From JBBDLF01 sp040879025 (GTDB lineage Bacteria > Pseudomonadota > Gammaproteobacteria > Pseudomonadales > Pseudohongiellaceae), in assembly GCA_040879025.1 (NCBI GenBank), contig JBBDLF010000021.1, positions 1 through 24,862 of the forward strand: 24,862 nt of DNA, given 5' to 3'. Below, piece by piece: positions 1 to 7,099 of the stretch. Numbering within the stretch: position 1 is the stretch's first letter; every line of letters starts with the position of its first letter. A program made the position numbers and the translations under genes. The notes beneath the pieces are model-generated. The model was not told the DNA's origin, did no database searches, and was given only the letters and a program-made list of their open reading frames with translations.

Positions 1-1860
1 GGCTGTCCTTGCCACTACGCTGCCGTACTCATCGAATTCGGCCGGGGTGGGGTTGTGTATGGTGAGTTCAAGTAAGCCCAGGCTGGAAAAGACCTGCACG
101 GCGCCGGCGTCCACCAGGGTCAGGGATTCGAAACTGATATCCTGGCGCGGGATACCCACTACAATGTCTCCGCTGGAGTTCGTGGCCAGTGATTTACCGA
201 ATTCGCCGTTGCTGTCACCGGTGTTGTTGCTTAGCGTCTGTATCAGGTTGTGCTGGCTATTGTACAGATAGACGGCACCACCGCCCGCCGCGTGGTGAGC
301 GCCAATTGCCAGCGTGCCATCAATGGTAGTGGTCAGGGCATATCCAAAGCGGTCACCGGCACCAGGGCTGGGGTTCGGCATGCTCTGCAACAGTGACCCA
401 TCGACCCCGCTGAACACATACACCGCACCGGCCGCGATTCCACCCATCTCGTCATTCCAGGCACCGACGACAATATCGCCCTGTGCGGTGGCGGCTACCG
501 ACCAGCCGAAATAGTCCGTTCCGCTTGGCGCGGGATTGGGGATTTCCAGCAGCGCGTTGCCACTGTTGCCGTCAATCAGGTAGACCCGGCCATCGTAGGC
601 ATCGGTCACCGGGTTATAGGTAATGGCACTCGCGATGATATTGCCCGCCGGCGTGGCGGCGACGGCAAAGCTGAACTGGTTGGACTCGAGCTGATTCGGG
701 TTGCTGACGCTGAAGACAAGCTCGCCTTCGCCAAGACATGAGGCCGGCTGTGTGATCACACCCGCCCCCAGGGCACTTTCAAGAGCCCCCAACTGGTTAC
801 ACTCGAGCAGCGTGTTGCCACTGAGATCCAGACTGGACAGCCCGGCCAGGCTCCCCAGTGTCCCAGCCAGCGTCAGCGCGTTATTGGCCAGGGAAAGATC
901 GCTGAGGCTGGTGAAGTTTTCCAGGCCGGTCAGATTGGTGACCCCCGCGCCGTCACAACTCAGTGCCGTCACCTCGGTCGGAGTAGACCAGCCGTTGGCA
1001 CTGCCCGCCGTATCGAGACAAGCCCCCAATGCCGGGTCAAGGACGAAGGAAGAGAGCGCTGCGGGAAGCTGCTCTGCCACATAAGTACAGCCCGGTACGG
1101 CACAGTGGTTGACCGTGTCTGTAAAATACTGCTGCCCTGCCTTGTCGATGCGAAAACGATAGCTGCCGGGCAGTAACGTGAATTCTGCCTCGCCATAGGC
1201 ATCGGTGACCGCGGACTTGTTGACATAGGTGGCACCGTCAAAGGCATACACGGTCAGTCCGGCTTCGATACCCCCGGCGGTATTGGTCACCGCCACGGTG
1301 ACGGACTCCGGCACTTCATAGGAGACAGCATTACAGCCCGGGGCCGTACAATGGTTCACGTCGCCTGTATAAAATTGGGTGCCGTTTTTATCGATGCGGA
1401 AGCGATAGTCCCCGGGCAGCAGAGTGAAGTCAGCTTCGCCATTGACGTCGGTGACGGCGGACTTGTTGACATAGGTCGTGCCGTCGAAGGCGTAGACCGT
1501 GAGCCCCTCCTCGACACCACCGCCGGAGCTGGTAACGCTGACAGTGATGTTCTCGGGAATCTCATAGTCCACCCAGACACAGCCCGGCACGGCGCAGTGA
1601 TTGCTGGCAGCGGTATAAAACTGGGTGCCGTTCACATCGGCGCGAAAGCGGTAATCGCCGGCCGCCAGGGAAAAAACTGCCTCACCGTTGGCATCGGTGA
1701 CATCGGCATTGCCCGTATAGGTAGCCCCGTCATAGGCGTAGACATTGACGCCAGTATAGGCAGCGCCGAGGTCGTTGCTGACCGAAACAGTCACTGTGGA
1801 TTGGCTGAAAGCCAGGCCGGAACCCAGCATCAACGCCAGCGCAGTCAGAATTTTCTTCAT
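1..1860 (-). CDS. Secreted multidomain protein: 3x82-aa Cys repeats, leucine-rich stretch, FG-GAP-like propeller (3' end outside window)
   Basis: Reading the minus strand from the ATG at 1858-1860 gives 620 codons with no stop before the window edge, so the gene is partial. Residues 1-19 form a Sec signal peptide (MKKILTALALMLGSGLAFSQ). Residues 21-266 hold three tandem 82-residue units, each with a YAFDG(T/A)TY core, a G(D/S)YRFR strand and a closing HCxxPGC cysteine motif; this resembles small beta-sandwich carrier domains of the carboxypeptidase-regulatory-like type (inference). Residues about 295-365 are leucine-rich (SLSDLSLANN, LSSLDLSGN). From about 384 onward are four to five units with the FG-GAP/integrin-alpha look (YFGWSVAATAQGDIVVGA, RFGYALTTTIDGTLAIGA). 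The start codon overlaps the stop of the upstream RHS gene as ATGA, so the two are probably translationally coupled. The protein is likely extracellular; its function is not known to me. Confidence 0.85.
   Translation of the reverse strand, partial: MKKILTALALMLGSGLAFSQSTVTVSVSNDLGAAYTGVNVYAYDGATYTGNADVTDANGEAVFSLAAGDYRFRADVNGTQFYTAASNHCAVPGCVWVDYEIPENITVSVTSSGGGVEEGLTVYAFDGTTYVNKSAVTDVNGEADFTLLPGDYRFRIDKNGTQFYTGDVNHCTAPGCNAVSYEVPESVTVAVTNTAGGIEAGLTVYAFDGATYVNKSAVTDAYGEAEFTLLPGSYRFRIDKAGQQYFTDTVNHCAVPGCTYVAEQLPAALSSFVLDPALGACLDTAGSANGWSTPTEVTALSCDGAGVTNLTGLENFTSLSDLSLANNALTLAGTLGSLAGLSSLDLSGNTLLECNQLGALESALGAGVITQPASCLGEGELVFSVSNPNQLESNQFSFAVAATPAGNIIASAITYNPVTDAYDGRVYLIDGNSGNALLEIPNPAPSGTDYFGWSVAATAQGDIVVGAWNDEMGGIAAGAVYVFSGVDGSLLQSMPNPSPGAGDRFGYALTTTIDGTLAIGAHHAAGGGAVYLYNSQHNLIQTLSNNTGDSNGEFGKSLATNSSGDIVVGIPRQDISFESLTLVDAGAVQVFSSLGLLELTIHNPTPAEFDEYGSVVARTA
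1063..1800 (-). repeat. Three tandem 246-bp coding repeats (82 aa each)
   Basis: Units correspond to residues 21-102, 103-184 and 185-266 of the secreted protein and keep an exact 82-residue register: the NHC of each HCxxPGC motif begins at residues 87, 169 and 251. Units 2 and 3 are the most alike (both contain YVNKSAVTD and YRFRIDK). This suggests recent internal duplication, while unit 1 has diverged more. Confidence 0.85.
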
Positions 1861-4800
1861 TGCTGCGCCTCCACCGGATTGGCATTGAGCAATCGATTCT
1901 GTTCGTTGTACTCGAAATTGAAGCCGGTGTCGGCGCCGCGGTCATCGCTGATGACGTTGCCGTTGCTGTCATATTGAAAGCCGCGAATCACCCCATCCCG
2001 GTCCACGCTGAGCAGCCGGTTACTGTTGGGGTCGTAGGTATAGGTCTCAGTAACGGTGGTGCCGTCCACGGTGGAAGTGAGGCTGAGGCGATTGCCCACG
2101 GGGTCGTAGGTAAAGGCCTGGTCGCCATAGTCACCGCTGGCGTTCTGCAGGCGATTGAGATGATCATAGACAAATGCCTGGGACTCATTGACATCGACAC
2201 TGTCGGCAATGGCGCTGATGTTATCCACGGCGTTCTGCGTGTATGTCAGGCCAAGAATAGCCGGGTTGGCACTATTGTTGTCCGTGACCGAGATCCCCGC
2301 CACCCGATAGTCCTGATCACTGGAGATGCTGAGACCAAGATTGTTGCCGTAATCAAGCGCCCGCATGGGACCAAAGGGCAGGTAATCAATATTCCCCGCC
2401 AGCAATTGGCTGCCGCCGCCGGCACTGGCCAGCGTCTCAATGGCCACGGTGCGACCCAGGGCATCGAGCTGGTGATTGACAATACGGCCACTGGGATACA
2501 CAGTTTGCAGCATGTTATCAGCCAGATCATAGGCATACTGGGTAGCATAGCTATTACCCAGAATCTCCGCAGTGGCCTGTAGCTGATTACCGCGATGATC
2601 ATAGACATAGCTGGTGCTGCCGGTCTGGTCGTTGATCCGGGTCAGGCGGCCTACCCCGTACCCCCCGCCTGGCTCATCGTACACATAGCCAATGTTTTCC
2701 GCGGGGTTGTTGGGATACTGCACGGCCACCAGGCGGTTGAGTTCGTCATAGCTGTAATTGGTCAACACACCGCGGGCGTCAAGCTGGCTTAACTGGTTGC
2801 CCGCGTCATCGTAGGTATAGACCGTGACACCGGTATCCGGGCTGTTTAACTGAATCAGGTTGTTCAGGCCGTCATAGATATAGGTGGTGATGAGGCCACG
2901 CTGGTCCGTCACCGAAACCAGGTTGTCGCGGGCGTCATAAACGAACTGACTGTTGTTGCTATGGGCATCGGTTACCGTGCTGAGCCGGTCCAGGGCATCG
3001 AAGGCCTGCAGGGTGCTCTGATGGATGCCGGAGGGGTCCAGAACCACACTGATTTCATTGCCGTTATCGTCATAGGCCACCTCCGTCACCTGATTGGCGC
3101 CGCCCACGACCTGAAAGATGCGGCTCAACTCGTCATAGATTTTCGTCTGGGTGCGGGTAATCGAGCCTCCCGAATTCCTGATGACCTCGGCAGTGATGTT
3201 GCCGGCATCATCCAGAGTGAATTCCTGTCTTTCACTCAGATTATTGTTGATGGCGGTTAGCCTGTGCGCGGCATCATATTCATAGCTCAGGAAAGCCCCG
3301 GTGGGCAGCGTCACCCGGGTCATCTGGCCTGCGTCGTCGTATTCGTAGGTGGTGACAGCATCCGCACCCGCCCCGGGGTCCGTTACTGTGCTGGTCAACA
3401 GCCAGCCCCGCGGGTGGTAGCTCATATTGGTGACCACGCCATTGGCATCCGTCATCGACAGCGGCAAACCCCGGTTGTTATAGGCTGTCACCGTGGTGGT
3501 CTGGCCCAGGGAGTTGCTTACGGCGGCGATGAACCCCTCCGGTGTGTAGGCGTAGGTGGTGGTGTCGTTAACGTCGGTTCTTGGGCCGTCCATGCTCTGC
3601 ATCTGGAACGCCCCATCCACGCCCTCGGGATAGTAGGTATAGGTCCAGGTGCGGGTGCGTCCATTGGTGCTGTAGGGGGCCGACTGGGAAGTGGTATCGG
3701 TTTCAGTTCGGGCTATCACGCGCCCGGAACTGTCATACAGGTAGCTTGTAGTCCGTCCAGGCTCCGCTACTTCGACGGGTAATCTCAACTCCGGATGCCA
3801 TTGTGTGGTAATTGTCCTGTCGGCCGGGCTTCCGACAGCCTCGGTTCGGCTGCTTTGCAATCCGCGTCCGTCATAAGCGTATTGCGTTATATTGCCGTTC
3901 CAGTCCGAATGGCTGGTCCGGTAGCCAAACGGGTCGTAGGTGTTGCTTTCCGAACCGAGCGGCGTCGAGTCCGGTGCAGTACGACTCGCGCCGTCGGGTA
4001 CTTTGATACCGCTTACGTCCAGGAACCGGTAGGTCGTCTGTACACCGAGAGGGTTGGTGACTGTCACACCGCCACTGCCGTTGTAAGCCAATGTTTCCCT
4101 GTCGACACCACCGGCCAGTTCAGAAACGATCGCCCTCCCTGAAGAGTCGAATTCCCATGTGACGAAACGATTGCCATTTTCGTCGGTGATTCCGGTAAGA
4201 AAACCAGGAAAATTCGCGTTTTCGTAATGATACTCGCGGTATGGATTGTCGGTATCGTCACCGGGCGTAAGATCAGGATATATCACCCTGTACAGGTTGC
4301 CGGCACTGTACTCGTAGCGATACAAGAAGCCGGCCGGATCTGTCATTTCGCTGACGCGAAGTTGACTGTCATAGCTCAATCGAAGGCTATCGCCGGTAAA
4401 ATCAGTGACGACGTCCAGCGACCTGTTATCGTCATCTCCCCCTGCAGCCGCGGAAAGGTCGTAGTGAAACGTGTAGGTCTTGCCGTCTCTGAGCGTCCAT
4501 TGGATTAGCTGACCGTCGACATCGTAATGCTCAGTCGCGTCGTCAGCCGATGTGTAAATCCAGCCCGTGTGGGCAAGATCTTCGTCCAGTCTTTGCACCA
4601 GTGTCGAGGACAGGTTGTCGGATTCACCACTCCAGGATGCGTAGTTTTCTCCCTCTTCAATGTAGCTTTGGCTATCGGATATAAATATCTCCGCTCTGCC
4701 GTCGCTACGAATGACTGTCACATGGGCGAGGGCATTGCTATTCGTGTAGTCCAGGTAAGGTGTCGAACCTACGATTTTGACATCATAATTGTGGCTCCAA

Positions 4801-5720
4801 CCGGTACTGAAATGACCTCCCACGTTGGGATTACCCCGGCTGTTGTAGCGGCGGGTAAAATCCAGGCCTCCCGGCTTTTCACTTCGGAAGTCTTCTTCGG
4901 TCTGGAAACTGTTCCCCGTGGACACGATGATGGGATCCCCGGCCGTGGGCGTCGGGCACTTACCGTCTTCACATTCCCTGGGTTGTTTTTCTTCACTGGT
5001 ACCGACGCAAGTATAGCCGTCACTGCCAAACCAGAGGCTTGCCAGATCATTTTGCGGGGAGAATGCTAACGCGCTGCCTTCCGGACAATAATTGCTGCCG
5101 CAAGCTTCAGGGTTGAATTGGTAGGGAAACACTTCATCCCCATAAACGGATCCATCGCCGGTTATGTCGAAGGCAGCGTGGCCGGCAGGACACGCCCAGC
5201 GGCCTCCGGCTAGAGAAAGTCGGTCGGATTTTGTCCGCACCTCTGTCGTGCCGACGTTAAATTCAACGCAGCTATCCGCATTGTGACCGTCAGTCATTGA
5301 GGTAACGGAGAGTGGAATATTGATTTGCCCTGCTAACGCTTCCTTGACGTATGTGTCTCTGGGAGTGGAAGTGCAAATGTATTGCGGACCGATAATGGAG
5401 TTAGGGTTGAAGCAGCTGACTCGAGCCGGAGCGCCGTCAGGGTAGCTTCCCGCGCATCCTACAGTTTGGGAATGAGGCGGGTGTATTTTTGTGTCGCTGC
5501 CAATGAGGGTCCACGGGAATGCTGCGAATGACTGATCCACGCGGGTGGCTTGTTTGAATTGAACCGGAAAGTGGTGTTGCGTCTGGGAAAACCCCACCGC
5601 CGGAAGCAGCCCAAGCACACACAACAGGTGGAAGCTTTGGCGCAAAGCCAGAAGTCGCAGTGAGTTCAGAATGAAGGTTGACCGTTCCCGGTGGGCCTTC
5701 GAAGCAATTTTTCTAACCAT
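1857..5720 (-). CDS. Sec-exported RHS/YD-repeat protein lacking the usual core end and toxin domain
   Basis: The frame is open back to a GTG at 5850-5852, but I choose the ATG at 5718-5720 (1287 aa). It has a GAGG about 10 nt upstream and starts a signal peptide with a basic n-region and the hydrophobic segment SFHLLCVLGLLPAVGFSQ. The longer form would overlap a divergent small gene. Residues about 30-250 are a Cys-containing N-terminal region I do not recognise. At about 250-340 is the module that opens many RHS proteins (DUF6531-like: GDPIIVSTGNSFQTEEDF, RRYNSRGNP). The rest is dense YD repeats (YDDAGQMTRV, YDELNRLVAV, YDDAGNQLSQ). It stops at YNEQNRLLNANPVEAQQ, before the RHS-core motif (PxxxxDPxGL) and with no C-terminal toxin. 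The stop overlaps the next gene's ATG. Known RHS proteins form hollow beta-shells around cargo; what this one encloses is unknown. Confidence 0.88.
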   Translation of the reverse strand: MVRKIASKAHRERSTFILNSLRLLALRQSFHLLCVLGLLPAVGFSQTQHHFPVQFKQATRVDQSFAAFPWTLIGSDTKIHPPHSQTVGCAGSYPDGAPARVSCFNPNSIIGPQYICTSTPRDTYVKEALAGQINIPLSVTSMTDGHNADSCVEFNVGTTEVRTKSDRLSLAGGRWACPAGHAAFDITGDGSVYGDEVFPYQFNPEACGSNYCPEGSALAFSPQNDLASLWFGSDGYTCVGTSEEKQPRECEDGKCPTPTAGDPIIVSTGNSFQTEEDFRSEKPGGLDFTRRYNSRGNPNVGGHFSTGWSHNYDVKIVGSTPYLDYTNSNALAHVTVIRSDGRAEIFISDSQSYIEEGENYASWSGESDNLSSTLVQRLDEDLAHTGWIYTSADDATEHYDVDGQLIQWTLRDGKTYTFHYDLSAAAGGDDDNRSLDVVTDFTGDSLRLSYDSQLRVSEMTDPAGFLYRYEYSAGNLYRVIYPDLTPGDDTDNPYREYHYENANFPGFLTGITDENGNRFVTWEFDSSGRAIVSELAGGVDRETLAYNGSGGVTVTNPLGVQTTYRFLDVSGIKVPDGASRTAPDSTPLGSESNTYDPFGYRTSHSDWNGNITQYAYDGRGLQSSRTEAVGSPADRTITTQWHPELRLPVEVAEPGRTTSYLYDSSGRVIARTETDTTSQSAPYSTNGRTRTWTYTYYPEGVDGAFQMQSMDGPRTDVNDTTTYAYTPEGFIAAVSNSLGQTTTVTAYNNRGLPLSMTDANGVVTNMSYHPRGWLLTSTVTDPGAGADAVTTYEYDDAGQMTRVTLPTGAFLSYEYDAAHRLTAINNNLSERQEFTLDDAGNITAEVIRNSGGSITRTQTKIYDELSRIFQVVGGANQVTEVAYDDNGNEISVVLDPSGIHQSTLQAFDALDRLSTVTDAHSNNSQFVYDARDNLVSVTDQRGLITTYIYDGLNNLIQLNSPDTGVTVYTYDDAGNQLSQLDARGVLTNYSYDELNRLVAVQYPNNPAENIGYVYDEPGGGYGVGRLTRINDQTGSTSYVYDHRGNQLQATAEILGNSYATQYAYDLADNMLQTVYPSGRIVNHQLDALGRTVAIETLASAGGGSQLLAGNIDYLPFGPMRALDYGNNLGLSISSDQDYRVAGISVTDNNSANPAILGLTYTQNAVDNISAIADSVDVNESQAFVYDHLNRLQNASGDYGDQAFTYDPVGNRLSLTSTVDGTTVTETYTYDPNSNRLLSVDRDGVIRGFQYDSNGNVISDDRGADTGFNFEYNEQNRLLNANPVEAQQ
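4315..4358 (-). repeat. RHS-internal copy of a 44-bp perfect inverted repeat
   Basis: This stretch, encoding RVSEMTDPAGFLYR in the RHS gene, is identical over 44 bp to the reverse complement of 6024-6067. The bases immediately outside differ on both sides. The two copies are about 1.7 kb apart and enclose the 5' part of the RHS gene and the small divergent gene. Confidence 0.95.
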
Positions 5721-5824
5721 GCTGGTCTTGCCTCGTTCACCGGCATTGCGGCGTTTGCAGTTGATGGGCATTTTATTGTTCTTTTCATATCCGCTGTCAG
5801 CCGTCGGGCGTAAGGAGACCGCAA

Positions 5825-5962
5825 GTGAAAACCCCGTCAGAATCGTACCCACGGTCGTGGCGGGATGTCAACCAAAAAGACGGGGCACCGCTGTGCCTGC
5901 CCGGCCGGGAGCTGTGTACCGATTGGGAACAGTGGGTGTTTCAGGACAAGACGCTTGAATAA
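5825..5962 (+). CDS. Small 45-residue protein, divergent from the RHS gene
   Basis: A GTG at 5825-5827 is preceded by a near-ideal ribosome binding site, AAGGAG, with an 8-nt spacer. The reading frame runs 45 codons to a TAA. The product starts MKTPSESYPRSWRDVNQKDG and continues with two cysteines and a tryptophan-rich acidic tail (CTDWEQWVF). It has no signal peptide or membrane segment and its composition looks like a genuine soluble protein. I do not recognise the family. It diverges from the RHS gene across about 104 bp that probably hold both promoters. It could be a cytoplasmic accessory of the RHS pair or an unrelated conserved small protein; the sequence does not decide. Confidence 0.6.
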   Translation: MKTPSESYPRSWRDVNQKDGAPLCLPGRELCTDWEQWVFQDKTLE

Positions 5963-6023
5963 GGCAAAGGCAGGCGATCACGGTATCATCCGCGACAATA
6001 TTTATGTAACCGACCGATTTACC

Positions 6024-6067
6024 CGCGTCAGCGAAATGACAGATCCGGCCGGCTTCTTGTATCGCTA
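6024..6067 (+). repeat. Displaced 44-bp RHS fragment at the permease truncation point
   Basis: Perfect match, in opposite orientation, to 4315-4358 inside the RHS gene. It begins directly where recognisable permease coding sequence ends (about 6068). On the plus strand it keeps the RHS reading frame (RVSEMTDPAGFLYRY) before a TAA, so it is a true gene fragment and not chance similarity. Confidence 0.95.
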
Positions 6068-7059
6068 TTTATAAGCAGCGAAGCGATGGCCAGGCCCAAT
6101 AACAATCCCGGATTTGCGCGCCAATTACTGTTTTCCACCACGGTACGCAGCAATTCTGGCGTCAAAACATTCAACATTTCTATCATGCCCAGCGCGATGA
6201 TGATTGCCGGAACTGCAGAAATCACGGCTTCAAACAAGGTCAATGACACCAGATGCATTTTCTGTGCACCCAGTAACTTCTGCACGCTAATGGAAGACGC
6301 ACGCTTCAAGGCTCTTGCAATCGCAAGGTTGATGAAATTTATGACCGCCACCAGCAACAACATAAGCGCGATCGACACCAGGCCCAGTAGCTGTGAAATG
6401 CTACTCTTGGCCAGGTCATCAGTTATGAAATCAGTAAACAGATGAACTCGGGTTAACGGTGTCGTGCCAATCTCGACGCCGAAGAATGCCGGAATGCTGC
6501 CATCGAGGCTGCGAATTTCATCGACGGTTCTGTCAATCAGCCCTGGCAGCAACTCTGAGTCGAATTCCGGCCGCAGCAACAAGTACTGATAACTGTCACC
6601 CCCCGTCAGGTCGACAACATTTCGATCCGCCATTTCTGCATCCAGGATTCCCCGGAGTGCCATCGGAAGCAATACGTCGTATTGTAAATGCGTGTTCTGG
6701 GGGAATTCTTCAAAGACCAGAGTTACACGAAGAGCCAGCTCTCCACGATTGATAATTCTGCCTAATGGGTTGTTATTGCCAAAGTAGTACTCCGCTGTAG
6801 ATCTGGACAAGGCAATGGAATACGGATCATCAAAGGCAGTAGCCACGTCACCGTAAACGATGTCATGGGTGAAGACCTCAAATATTTCGTGATCAGCAAA
6901 ATAGAGTCTGTCCCACGTCTCGCGCACATCCTGAAAGCTGAGAACAGACTCAGTGCGTAATGGGTCTACTTCCAGCCCGGTACCAATTTGTGGATAGTGT
7001 CGCAATAATTCACGAATGAAATTAGCGGAGACTACAGGAGAAGACCTAACACTATTCAC
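6028..7059 (-). pseudogene. FtsX/MacB-type ABC permease, truncated at both ends
   Basis: The translation aligns with the intact permease just upstream (compare FEVFTHDIVYGDVATAFDDP here with FNVFTHNIVFGDPETALVDP there) but begins inside the periplasmic core. It lacks the first roughly 80 residues, including the first membrane helix. It contains the core domain, a membrane segment (LLGLVSIALMLLLVAVINFINLA), the FtsX-like loop and a further helix. It is then cut after LLGLAIASLLI; the last 13 residues are antisense of the RHS fragment at 6024-6067. The second half of a normal protein of about 800 residues is missing. The ATG at 7057-7059 is only the first in the open frame, not a credible original start. 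No full-length product is expected. Confidence 0.85.
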
Positions 7060-7099
7060 CTAAAGGAAGGTTCACGGTAATCACCTCGCCCATTCCTGT

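Noticed and set aside
1351..4142. Several plus-strand open frames of 100-240 codons opposite the RHS and repeat genes
   Set aside because: Valine/glycine/isoleucine-rich antisense shadows of YD-repeat coding sequence without ribosome binding sites or domains.
5721..5852. RHS start at the upstream GTG (5850-5852)
   Set aside because: It would put 44 residues of non-signal-like sequence before the signal peptide and overlap the start of the divergent small gene with the better ribosome binding site.
6028..7059. A functional short permease
   Set aside because: It lacks the first membrane helix and the second half of the family architecture, and its last residues are antisense of an RHS fragment.
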